Assembly: GCF_019884785.1 (NCBI RefSeq) | Contig: NZ_CP082326.1 | Span: forward strand, 2,349,355 to 2,413,354 | Origin: Crassaminicella profunda | GTDB taxonomy: Bacteria > Bacillota > Clostridia > Peptostreptococcales > Thermotaleaceae | DNA: 64,000 nucleotides | Direction of reading: 5' to 3' | In this document: positions 9,041 to 16,192 of the stretch, piece after piece | Layout of the letters: every line of letters starts with the position of its first letter | Position numbering within the stretch: the stretch's first letter is position 1 | Notes under the pieces: model-generated | What the model was told of the DNA's origin: nothing | The model's database searches: none | Seen by the model: only the letters and a program-made list of their open reading frames with translations | Position numbers and translations under genes: made by a program

Positions 9041-9079
9041 TCAAAAAACACCTAACTATATGCCAAGTGTTCCTTTCAA
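9041..9079 (-). repeat. Displaced copy of the nfo 3' end and terminator (direct repeat A)
   Basis: On the minus strand this reads in frame as L-K-G-T-L-G-I-stop followed by AGTTAGGTGTTTTTTGA. The true end of nfo (repeat B, 9777-9816) reads L-K-E-T-L-G-I-stop followed by AGTCAGGTGTTTCTTTGA. About 34 of 39 positions agree, including the loop of the terminator hairpin. No similarity continues upstream, where an in-frame stop precedes. The two copies are 736 bp apart in direct orientation. Confidence 0.75.
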
Positions 9080-9185
9080 TTATTTAGTAAGTATAAATAC
9101 AGCCCTTTGAATCAAAACTAAGGATAGACTATATTAAGTCAACAAATCAATATGATTTTATCCCTAAAGAAAGGAATTCTCATCC

Positions 9186-9755
9186 ATGCTCAAAAAAAAA
9201 TTTATCTCAAAAATACTATCATTAATTTTTACAATTGTTCTCTTTTTTATTTCTATTCAATTTTTTATAAAAAAAGAAATTTCACTGCTTCTTTACGTAG
9301 TTTTTGTATATATTGTTTATCTGATCTTGCTTTATTTTGAATATAAAAAAGGATATAAAATAGAGACTTATATAAAAGTATTGATCGTCTCCTCCCTTAT
9401 TATAGATATTGTATGGGGATTTTATTTTGACATGTATCACACTTCAAATTGGTTTGATAAGCTTATGCATCTATTTGGATGTTTTTGTTTTACACTTGTT
9501 TTGGTTTCAATCATTCATTCCTATGTGAAAATTTTATCCCCTTCTAAAATAATCATTTTTATTTTTATAACCTCTTTAGGTGTTACTTCTGGCGTTTTTT
9601 ATGAATTTATTGAATTTGGATTAGATGTAGTTATAAAGACACAAACACAAAATGGTTTAGTAGATACTAACTTAGATTTACTATTTGATACCTTTGGTTC
9701 TATGGCTGCTGCTGGTTTAGTATTATACAAAAAGGTGGGGATCTATATACAATAG
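9186..9755 (+). CDS. DUF2238/YjdF-like multi-pass membrane protein
   Basis: A 189-residue hydrophobic protein with about five or six predicted helices. The motifs FDKLMHLFGCFCF (about residues 91-103), GVFYEFIEFGLD (about 137-148) and VDTNLDLLFDTFGSMAAA (about 160-177) match the conserved D-x3-H, E-x2-E and DT-x2-D pattern I associate with the YjdF/DUF2238 family. The family's function is not established. The ATG at 9186 follows AAAGGA by 10 bases. The gene is the only one between the two nfo 3'-end repeats and is transcribed opposite to nfo, which suggests acquisition as a small unit. Base composition is as AT-rich as its surroundings. Confidence 0.65.
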   Translation: MLKKKFISKILSLIFTIVLFFISIQFFIKKEISLLLYVVFVYIVYLILLYFEYKKGYKIETYIKVLIVSSLIIDIVWGFYFDMYHTSNWFDKLMHLFGCFCFTLVLVSIIHSYVKILSPSKIIIFIFITSLGVTSGVFYEFIEFGLDVVIKTQTQNGLVDTNLDLLFDTFGSMAAAGLVLYKKVGIYIQ

Positions 9756-9776
9756 ATCCTATGTTTTAGATATTAC

Positions 9777-9816
9777 TCAAAGAAACACCTGACTAAATGC
9801 CAAGTGTTTCTTTTAA
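9777..9816. terminator. Bidirectional terminator overlapping the nfo 3' end (direct repeat B)
   Basis: A 10-bp stem (AAAGAAACAC with GTGTTTCTTT) encloses a 15-nt loop. The last codons and stop of nfo are inside it, and it is flanked by T-rich sequence on the plus side. It can end both the plus-strand gene at 9186-9755 and nfo. The sequence is the intact member of the repeat pair with 9041-9079. Confidence 0.75.
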
Positions 9817-10623
9817 GAGCTTAATTTCTTCTCCATGCCCTTTTACCTCATTGGGTGTTTCTAATATAAATGGTAGATTTGATAATTTAGGATGGGTGAT
9901 TATATTTACAATAGCCTCTAAGCCTATTAATCCTTCTCCGATTAATTCATGTCGATCTTTATTACTACCTAGTCCATGCTTTGTATCATTTAAATGAAAT
10001 GCTTTAATCCTTTCTAAACCTATAATTCCATCTATTTCTTCTATCACTCCATCTAAATCATTTACAAGATCATACCCACTTGAATACAAATGACAAGAAT
10101 CTAAACATACACCCAATTTTTCATATTGAACCCCCTCTATAATTTGTATGAGTTCTTCAAGACTTCTTCCCACTTCTGTTCCTTTTCCACTCATGGATTC
10201 TAGTAAAATCCAAGTATCTGTATCTTCTTGTATAGCTTCATTTAATGCATTAATAATCTGCTCAGTAGCTTTTTCTATCCCTTGTCCTGTATGAGAGCCA
10301 GGATGAAAATTATACAAACTATTGGGAATATGTTTTAACCTTTCTAAATCATCTTTTAACATATTCTTTGCAAATTTACGAATATCTGGTTTGGCTGAAC
10401 ATAAATTCATTGTATAGGGAGCATGGGCAAGAATGGGTGCAAAATTATTTATTTCCATAAGTTCTTTTGCTTTTTTTATATCTTCTAAGTCAAGAGCTTT
10501 CGCCTTTCCCCCTCTTGGATTTCTAGTAAAAAATTGAAAAGTATTGGCATCTATACTTAATGCCTCTTTTACTGCTTTATAAAAACCTTTTGATATGGAT
10601 AAATGACATCCTATATTTAACAT
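9793..10623 (-). CDS. nfo: Endonuclease IV (apurinic/apyrimidinic endonuclease) Nfo
   Basis: Zinc-dependent AP endonuclease of base excision repair, which cuts 5' of abasic sites. The start at 10623 (276 residues) is chosen because the product then begins MLNIGCHLSISKGFYKAV as in the family, and AGAGGGA precedes it. The longer open frame runs into the neighbouring gene. Motifs seen: FTRNPRGGKAK, ILAHAPYTMNL (metal ligand histidine), YNFHPGSH, ILLESMSGKGTEVG, CLDSCHLYSSGYD, KAFHLNDTKHGLGSNKDRHELIGEG and FILETPNE, together supplying the three-zinc ligand set. It lies 17 bp after the DUF456 gene and probably shares its transcript. Its 3' end is the site duplicated at 9041-9079. Confidence 0.97.
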   Translation of the reverse strand: MLNIGCHLSISKGFYKAVKEALSIDANTFQFFTRNPRGGKAKALDLEDIKKAKELMEINNFAPILAHAPYTMNLCSAKPDIRKFAKNMLKDDLERLKHIPNSLYNFHPGSHTGQGIEKATEQIINALNEAIQEDTDTWILLESMSGKGTEVGRSLEELIQIIEGVQYEKLGVCLDSCHLYSSGYDLVNDLDGVIEEIDGIIGLERIKAFHLNDTKHGLGSNKDRHELIGEGLIGLEAIVNIITHPKLSNLPFILETPNEVKGHGEEIKLLKETLGI

Positions 10624-10640
10624 TTTCTTCACATCCCTCT

Positions 10641-11111
10641 CTATCTTAATACTTTTAGTAAAAATATTCCTATCATGGTAACACCTATTGTCATATTCAC
10701 GATTACTCCTAAAATATATCCAATAATGGTTCCAACGCCTGATTTCATAGAGTCTTTTAATTCTTTTCCATAATACCATTCTCCAATACAAGTCCCTACG
10801 AATTGTCCTATTAATAGTCCGAATATATTTAAGATAAAAAAGCCGATTACTCCTCCTAAAATCCCTCCAATAATCCCTGGTTTTGTAGCACCAAATTTTT
10901 TTGCCCCTAACATACTTGCCACATAATCAAATACAAAAGCTAAAATAGTAAGTACGCCAAAAAATATAATAAAACTTACACTGATTTTCTCAAACTTCGT
11001 AAATATTCCATACCCTAATGTTGATAAAAAAATCAATCCATTTCCAGGAATTCCAGGTATACAACTCCCCAAAAGACCAATCATCATTAAAATAATTACT
11101 ACAACTAACAT
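10641..11111 (-). CDS. DUF456 family membrane protein
   Basis: A 156-residue, glycine-rich, very hydrophobic protein with about four helices. The pattern GLLGSCIPGIPGNGLIF near the N-terminus, FDYVASMLGAKKFGATKPGIIGGILGGVIGFF (residues 62-93) and GQFVGTCIGEWYYGKEL are characteristic of the DUF456 membrane family, for which no biochemical function is established. It is immediately upstream of nfo (17 bp) on the same strand. The ribosome site GGGAGAAG precedes the ATG. A role beyond membrane localisation cannot be stated. Confidence 0.8.
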   Translation of the reverse strand: MLVVVIILMMIGLLGSCIPGIPGNGLIFLSTLGYGIFTKFEKISVSFIIFFGVLTILAFVFDYVASMLGAKKFGATKPGIIGGILGGVIGFFILNIFGLLIGQFVGTCIGEWYYGKELKDSMKSGVGTIIGYILGVIVNMTIGVTMIGIFLLKVLR

Positions 11112-11242
11112 AAAACTTCTCCCTTCACAATAAAATTTTACCCAATATCCTTTATTCCAACCATTCTTTTTTGAACTTATTTTTTAGGTTTCACATATTC
11201 TAATAGTATAGCATAAAATTCTTTATTCGCAGGAGGGAAACC

Positions 11243-11890
11243 ATGACAAGAATTACTCCAAAAAAATTTGATTTTCGTTCAATAGAAGGTATCTCAAGAA
11301 AGCAGCTTAATGAGCACTATCAATTATATAAAGGCTATGTAAAAAAAATTAATCTCATATGGAGAAAATTAAAAGAAGAAAAATTTATAGACCCAAATAC
11401 TACTTATAGTCCCTATCGCTGTTTAAAACTCGGTGAAAGCTATGCATTAAACGGTGTAAAATTACATGAATTATACTTTGGAAATTTAGGAGGTAGAAAA
11501 AATAAGCCCTATGGAAAACTTTTAGAAAAAATAGAAAAAGATTTTGGTAGCTATAAAAATTGGGAAAAAGATTTATTAGATGCTGGAAAATCTGCCAGAG
11601 GATGGGTTGTAACTGCTTATGATTTGATGGATGACAAAATAAGAAATTATTTATGTGACGGACATGATCAAGGGGGCATTTGGAATGCTTTACCTATTCT
11701 AGTTTTAGATGTGTATGAACATGCATACATGATTGATTTTGGTATTGACAGAGAGAAATATCTTGATATTTTTATAAAAAATATTAATTGGGAAATATGT
11801 GAAAAAAGATATGGTGAAATTTTAAGACATGTAAATCGCCCTAGACCCCGCCCTTATCCTATGCCAATGCCTTATTTTTTCAATAATTAA
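11243..11890 (+). CDS. Divergent Fe/Mn superoxide dismutase-like protein
   Basis: A 215-residue protein of the Fe/Mn superoxide dismutase fold. The four metal ligands can be followed: H25 (NEHYQLYKGY), H75 (KLHELYFGNLGG), D156 and H160 (LDVYEHAYMIDFG). The C-terminal NINWEICEKRY block is also typical. Divergent features are a longer N-terminus (KKFDFRSIEGISRKQL), DGHDQGG near residue 139, and a proline/arginine tail (RPRPRPYPMPMPYF) absent from ordinary SODs. Spore-formers often carry such SOD variants associated with the coat, but that role is only an analogy here. No signal peptide is seen. The ATG follows AGGAGGGAAACC. Dismutase activity is likely but not proven by sequence. Confidence 0.85.
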   Translation: MTRITPKKFDFRSIEGISRKQLNEHYQLYKGYVKKINLIWRKLKEEKFIDPNTTYSPYRCLKLGESYALNGVKLHELYFGNLGGRKNKPYGKLLEKIEKDFGSYKNWEKDLLDAGKSARGWVVTAYDLMDDKIRNYLCDGHDQGGIWNALPILVLDVYEHAYMIDFGIDREKYLDIFIKNINWEICEKRYGEILRHVNRPRPRPYPMPMPYFFNN

Positions 11891-11923
11891 AAGCAGTGAC
11901 TTTTGTCACTGCTTTTAATTATT
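11882..11923. terminator. Bidirectional terminator between convergent genes
   Basis: A perfect 19-bp stem (11882-11900 with 11905-11923) closes on TTTT. The A-rich 5' flank and T-rich 3' flank serve both the SOD-like gene and the kinase gene that converge here. Confidence 0.9.
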
Positions 11924-11931
11924 AAACAGAT

Positions 11932-13596
11932 TTATTCTTCAAAACAACTGCCTCCAATAAATTCTTTGATGATAGAAGTTTGAGGAACTACTTGATCTTC
12001 TTCTATAGAAGCAAAATAATGAAGGAATTTTAGAAGCCTCTTTGCCTCTGTATATTGGGGTTCTTCTTCTGATATTTCATTTAAAAGAGGTTCTGCATAT
12101 TTTTTAAGCACTGCGAGTTCATAGAATAGAGCAGAATTAAACATAACATCTGCTTCTTCTTGGAATGGGAAAATATTTCTTTTCTCCCCTCTTCTCACTG
12201 AATTCCAAAGCTTTAATGTGGTAAGTGCTGAATGCCCTCTATATTTACTATCTCTTACAATTCTTCTAATGATTCTAGTATCTGTAGTAGGAATTCTATT
12301 ATGGTCATCAATATTTAATTGAGTTAATGCACTAATATATATTTTGAATTTTTTATCATGAGAAATATCTTTTGTCAACTGATCATTTAATCCATGAATT
12401 CCTTCAATAATGATTGGTTGATCTTCCTGGATCTGCATGAATTTTCCTCTATATTCTCTCAGTCCTTTATGAAAATTAAATGTAGGGATTTCTACTTTTT
12501 CTCCCTTTAAAAGTCTTGTAAGATGGTCATTAAATAATGCTAAATCCACAGCTTCTATGGCTTCAAAATCATACTCACCCTTTTCATCTCTTGGGGTAAG
12601 CTCTCGGTTCACAAAATAATCATCTACTGATAGGGCCACTGGTCTTAATCCATTTACCTTTAGTTGAATGGATAGACGCTGAGCAAAGGTTGTTTTGCCA
12701 GAAGAAGAGGGTCCTGCAATTAAAATAATTCTTTTATTCTTCTCTGTAATCATATCTGCGATTTGTGCGACCTTCTTTTCATGAAGAGCTTCTGCGATTC
12801 GAATAAGTTCTGGATATTCCTTATTTATAATTGCTTTATTTAAATTGGCAACATAACCAATTCCTAAGATTTCTCCCCATTTTTCTGCTTCTCTAAATAT
12901 ACTTGAAAGCTTTTTTTGTTCTTCAAAAACAGGAATTTCATTAGGCGTATATTTTTCAGGATATTGTATAATCACTCCAGGAGCATAATACTTTAGCTGA
13001 AATAATTTTAGATAGCTTGTACTCGGAACCATATATCCATAAAAATAATCCTTTAACCATCCACAACTATATATATTGATTTCTGGGCTTTTTCTAAAAT
13101 CTAAAAGTTCTGTTTTGGCTTCCATTCCTAATTCTTTGAAAATTCTTTTTGCTTCTTCTATAGATACACTGTTCTTTATAAATGGTACGTCTTCCTCAAT
13201 AATCTCTCTCATTCTAGATTCAATTTTTACTACATCCTCTTCTGTAATTTCCCTTTTATAGTGTATTTCACAATATAATCCTTTACTCAAAGAATGTTCT
13301 ACAGTTACTTTACATCCTGAAAGCATTTCCATAGCTGCTCTTATAAACACAAAGGATAGGCTTCTTTGATAAATTCTTATTCCATCTGATGTGGATAAAT
13401 CAACAAACTCAATATTCGCGTCTTCATGTATTTCATAATTTAATTCTCTTAACCGATTATTCATTTTTGCTCCCACAATAATAGAGCTCTTATCCTCTTT
13501 AAAAACTTTACTAATTTCCTTGAGGGTGATTCCTTTATTTTCTTCTATCTCTTTTTCATTGTTAATGACAATTTTTATTTTTTTGTCAGTATCCAT
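11932..13596 (-). CDS. TGS-domain nucleoside (uridine kinase-like) kinase
   Basis: A 554-residue protein of the clostridial/Thermotogae nucleoside kinase group. An N-terminal TGS-like domain (about residues 5-70) and a region resembling the threonyl-tRNA synthetase editing/SAD segment (about 80-220) precede a uridine kinase/phosphoribulokinase domain. That domain has Walker A GPSSSGKTTFAQ near residue 296, followed by SVDDYFVNRELTP and the IIIEGIHGLND strand. The substrate could be uridine, cytidine or another nucleoside; sequence does not decide. It is transcribed alone, with terminators on both sides. The N-terminal architecture is shared with tRNA synthetases but no synthetase catalytic core is present. 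Confidence 0.88.
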   Translation of the reverse strand: MDTDKKIKIVINNEKEIEENKGITLKEISKVFKEDKSSIIVGAKMNNRLRELNYEIHEDANIEFVDLSTSDGIRIYQRSLSFVFIRAAMEMLSGCKVTVEHSLSKGLYCEIHYKREITEEDVVKIESRMREIIEEDVPFIKNSVSIEEAKRIFKELGMEAKTELLDFRKSPEINIYSCGWLKDYFYGYMVPSTSYLKLFQLKYYAPGVIIQYPEKYTPNEIPVFEEQKKLSSIFREAEKWGEILGIGYVANLNKAIINKEYPELIRIAEALHEKKVAQIADMITEKNKRIILIAGPSSSGKTTFAQRLSIQLKVNGLRPVALSVDDYFVNRELTPRDEKGEYDFEAIEAVDLALFNDHLTRLLKGEKVEIPTFNFHKGLREYRGKFMQIQEDQPIIIEGIHGLNDQLTKDISHDKKFKIYISALTQLNIDDHNRIPTTDTRIIRRIVRDSKYRGHSALTTLKLWNSVRRGEKRNIFPFQEEADVMFNSALFYELAVLKKYAEPLLNEISEEEPQYTEAKRLLKFLHYFASIEEDQVVPQTSIIKEFIGGSCFEE

Positions 13597-13684
13597 TCTA
13601 CACGCCCCCTTATGATTATTATTTGATTTGCATATTTGCTATTCTCTTCTATTATACCCAAATTTATTCTTTTAATCTTCTATA

Positions 13685-13726
13685 AATATTAGAAAGTTCC
13701 TGTTTTTTTCAGGAACTTCCTAATAT
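13685..13726 (-). terminator. Terminator downstream of the CBS-domain gene
   Basis: Arms 13685-13700 and 13711-13726 region (AATATTAG-A-AAGTTCCTG with its complement, one mismatch) enclose a T7 loop. It abuts the stop codon of the CBS gene. Confidence 0.75.
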
Positions 13727-14152
13727 TTACATGTTCGTTTTATTTGGTTGGGATATATCACTTAAAGCGTCTCCCGCCTCATTCACATAAATATTTACAG
13801 TAGCTAAATCACCTATAGCTAATATTCCCTCAAGTTTTCCATTTTCTACTACAGGTAATCTTCTTATTTGATGATCTGCCATAATCTTTGCTGCCTCATG
13901 AGCATCCATATCTGGTGTTGCATAAACTAATTGTCCTGACATAATTTCTTGAGCATTTACATTGATATTGCCATTTGAAACACTACGAAGAACAATATCT
14001 CTATCTGTAACAATACCAACTGCACGATGATTTTGATCACAAACTGGAATAGATCCAACATCTAAATCTTTCATCTTTGTTGCTACCTGGCTAAGTGGTG
14101 TATTTGTATTTGCAAAGGATACTTCTTTTGTCATCAAATCTCTAACTTTCAT
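13727..14152 (-). CDS. CBS-domain pair protein
   Basis: A small stand-alone Bateman module: two CBS domains (about residues 5-60 and 70-125) that in related proteins bind adenosine nucleotides and sense energy state. Motifs VRDLMTKEVSFANTNTPL and GIVTDRDIVLR in the first half, AQEIMSGQLVYATPDM and RRLPVVENGKLEGILAIGDLA in the second, are typical. The start is the ATG at 14152, nine bases after AGGAGG; a TTG nine bases further upstream is too close to that site. No effector domain is attached, so its partner is unknown. Length is about 141 residues. Confidence 0.92.
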   Translation of the reverse strand: MKVRDLMTKEVSFANTNTPLSQVATKMKDLDVGSIPVCDQNHRAVGIVTDRDIVLRSVSNGNINVNAQEIMSGQLVYATPDMDAHEAAKIMADHQIRRLPVVENGKLEGILAIGDLATVNIYVNEAGDALSDISQPNKTNM

Positions 14153-14222
14153 TACAATCAACCTCCTTTAATATTTTTCACTATTTATCATGCGCAATTT
14201 TGAGTAAAAATAAACAACAAAA

Positions 14223-14241
14223 AAAGAGCATTACGCTCTTT
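14223..14241 (-). terminator. Terminator of the receiver/zinc-ribbon gene
   Basis: AAGAGC (14224-14229) pairs with GCTCTT (14235-14240), extended by A-T pairs. On the minus strand it runs into a T-rich tail. The stop codon is inside the loop. Confidence 0.7.
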
Positions 14242-14677
14242 CTCTTAGTTTTTGACCACAATAAGGACATATATAAAAATCTTCCTGAATTTCCTTTTTA
14301 CAATGAAAACAAATATTTTTTCTATTTATAATATAATTTTCAATGATTTCTTTTATTTTATTTGTCTCAATAGGAATCTTTACAATTTCATCTATCCACG
14401 ATCCTTTAAATTGACTTTTTAAAAGTTTACTACTGGAAGTTAATATACACACTATTTGAGGATAGTTTTTCTTTATTTCTTCAATCAACTGATCTCCTGT
14501 AATATCTTCCATAATATAATTTACCACTACCATAACAGGACTTATATTCTTTAAATCATTCATTATCGTATGCTCATGGGAAATAATTCCATTCATTCCT
14601 AACTTAGTCAATATATCTTTTAAAATAATACTTTCTAATTTTGAATCATTTACAATTAAAACCTCATTGGTTGACAT
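14231..14677 (-). CDS. Degenerate response-regulator receiver with C-terminal zinc ribbon
   Basis: A 148-residue protein. Residues 1-118 follow the CheY-like receiver pattern (VLIVNDSKLESIILKDIL at the start, ITGDQLIEEIKK after strand 3, switch residue region ILTSSS near 78-83, lysine K100 before IP). The phospho-acceptor position is asparagine (VVN53YIM) instead of aspartate, and the acidic pocket is N10-D11 instead of two acids. Phosphorylation is therefore unlikely. The C-terminus carries C123-x2-C126 and C137-x2-C140, a probable zinc ribbon. Such a receiver/zinc-ribbon pair could be a protein- or nucleic-acid-binding adaptor. The function is unknown. A terminator hairpin overlaps its stop codon at 14224-14240. 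Confidence 0.75.
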   Translation of the reverse strand: MSTNEVLIVNDSKLESIILKDILTKLGMNGIISHEHTIMNDLKNISPVMVVVNYIMEDITGDQLIEEIKKNYPQIVCILTSSSKLLKSQFKGSWIDEIVKIPIETNKIKEIIENYIINRKNICFHCKKEIQEDFYICPYCGQKLRERA

Positions 14678-14757
14678 CCGTATCCCACCTTTTTATTAGG
14701 ATATTATTATCTTCTATAGTTTTATAGTATATTCCTTTATAAAAATACATTTTTATA

Positions 14758-14782
14758 AAAAAACTTAGGCAGATTACCTAAG
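14758..14782 (-). terminator. Terminator downstream of the signal peptidase gene
   Basis: CTTAGG (14764-14769) and CCTAAG (14777-14782), with flanking A-T pairs, are followed on the minus strand by T7. Confidence 0.75.
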
Positions 14783-14786
14783 CTTT

Positions 14787-15311
14787 TTACTGCACTTTTC
14801 CAATTTTATTAAAGGGATATAGACGAACTAAAACCTTTCCTCTAACGGTTTCAATTGGAACAGGCCCTACTCTTTCATCTCTACTATCTAAACTATTTTG
14901 TCTATTATCTCCCATGACAAATATCATATTTTCTGAAACTTCAAGTTCAACTTCTCCTGGTGTATAATCACCATTGATATAGGGTTCATCTAACTTTTCT
15001 CCGTTCACATACACGTCTCCATCTGTTACTTTTATTTTGTCTCCAGGAACACCGATTACTCTTTTAATTAAATCTTTATCCTTTCCATCTACTGTCTTTA
15101 AATGAGATTTAAAAACAACAATATCGCCTTTTTCCGGATCATGCATCATATAAGGAATTTTATTAATAATCAAATAATTATATTCATTCAAAGTTGGATA
15201 CATAGAAGAACCCTTTACTAAAGTGGGTCTTACAAATTGTGTTATAATCATTGCAATAACAACAGATATAACAATGGTCTTAATCCATTCTATAATCTCT
15301 TTCCTATCCAT
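14787..15311 (-). CDS. lepB: Type I signal peptidase
   Basis: Membrane-bound serine/lysine protease that removes signal peptides from exported proteins. It has 174 residues with a single N-terminal membrane anchor (about residues 10-27), the Gram-positive SipS-like form. Catalytic motifs are KGSSMYPTL with nucleophile S36 and DLIKRVIGVPGD with general base K83. The later GDNRQNSLDSRDERVGPV box is also present. Transcribed as a single gene with its own terminator. There is nothing unusual in length. It probably processes the exported proteins of this region, such as secreted enzymes, while lipoproteins need signal peptidase II. Confidence 0.96.
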   Translation of the reverse strand: MDRKEIIEWIKTIVISVVIAMIITQFVRPTLVKGSSMYPTLNEYNYLIINKIPYMMHDPEKGDIVVFKSHLKTVDGKDKDLIKRVIGVPGDKIKVTDGDVYVNGEKLDEPYINGDYTPGEVELEVSENMIFVMGDNRQNSLDSRDERVGPVPIETVRGKVLVRLYPFNKIGKVQ

Positions 15312-15383
15312 CTTAATCTCTCCTTATTAAACTTTAGTACGCTTTATTGTATCATGTATTTTATATTTGAACAATCATGAAAT

Positions 15384-16157
15384 TTACATAGTTTTCAAGA
15401 GTTCTAAAATATAACCATTTATTTTATCATACTTATTGATACGAATATTTACCCCGATTCTTTCTAATACATGACAAAAATCATCAATAATCGCTTCTGG
15501 ATTTCCATAAATATTTACAAGATCTCTTCTTTTTACACCTATAAAACCATGTCCTGCAATACATGCATGTCTTAATTCAATTATTTCATTCATCTTGTTC
15601 GTGTTTAGTATTTTCAAGGCCTCATGGTATCTTGGATCTTTTAAGTATTTACTAATATAATTAGAAATAGCAAAGCTTAAATTTGGATTATGAATTTTAT
15701 ACTTTTTTCTCAATACTTTAAGAATCATTCGTTTGGACATAGCCTCTGTCCTAAATGAAAATTTACTTTTATCTATATGATTTTTTACAAAGATATATTT
15801 TAAAATAGCTTCTTTCAATCTATATACTCTGCTTAAAAAGTCAATATATCTACGATTTTCGATCTGCATTTTTGTATTTTCTATTAGTTCAGAAAAAATC
15901 ACATGAGCTCTTCCATCCATTAACTCTTGTAAATTTTTCTTCAAATTGATTAATTTTTTATCCGAATCTATATTCTCTATACCTGATACTTCATAATAAG
16001 CTGATTTAAAATCAAAATTCATGGCATATTTGCACGAATAAAGGAGTTTCATCATCATTGGATCTACATTTTCCATTTTCTCTAATAATTCTATCACTCC
16101 AGCATAGTCATATCTGTTTATTAAAGCTTTAGCCATTACATAATGTATCTGATTCAC
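15384..16157 (-). CDS. Stand-alone HEPN-like protein resembling the C-terminal half of Csm6/Card1-type proteins
   Basis: A predicted soluble, mostly helical protein. I prefer the GTG at 16157, seven bases after GGGGG, to an upstream ATG without a ribosome site; this gives 257 residues. The N-terminal ALINRYDYAGVIELLEKM, the middle YIDFLSRVYRLKEAILKYIF and the C-terminal ELRHACIAGHGFIGV resemble the helical/HEPN part of CRISPR-associated CARF-HEPN proteins (the TIGR02710 group). R196-H197-x5-H203 would be the HEPN ribonuclease R-x4-6-H motif. There is no CARF domain and no cas gene or array nearby. The family assignment is from remembered patterns and is tentative. It follows the pseudouridine synthase gene by 35 bp on the same strand. 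Confidence 0.5.
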   Translation of the reverse strand: MNQIHYVMAKALINRYDYAGVIELLEKMENVDPMMMKLLYSCKYAMNFDFKSAYYEVSGIENIDSDKKLINLKKNLQELMDGRAHVIFSELIENTKMQIENRRYIDFLSRVYRLKEAILKYIFVKNHIDKSKFSFRTEAMSKRMILKVLRKKYKIHNPNLSFAISNYISKYLKDPRYHEALKILNTNKMNEIIELRHACIAGHGFIGVKRRDLVNIYGNPEAIIDDFCHVLERIGVNIRINKYDKINGYILELLKTM

Positions 16158-16192
16158 TTGTTTTCCCCCTTTTGCCATCTTCATACATAATT

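Noticed and set aside
9152-9340. Frame on the plus strand overlapping the start of the DUF2238-like gene
   Set aside because: It is an out-of-frame shadow of the gene at 9186, with no recognisable domain.
10624-10791. N-terminal extension of nfo
   Set aside because: It overlaps the DUF456 gene in another frame, and the family start MLNIGCHLS with a ribosome site is at 10623.
15384-16157. A CRISPR-Cas locus around the HEPN-like gene
   Set aside because: No repeat array, cas1/cas2 or other cas genes were seen anywhere in the window.
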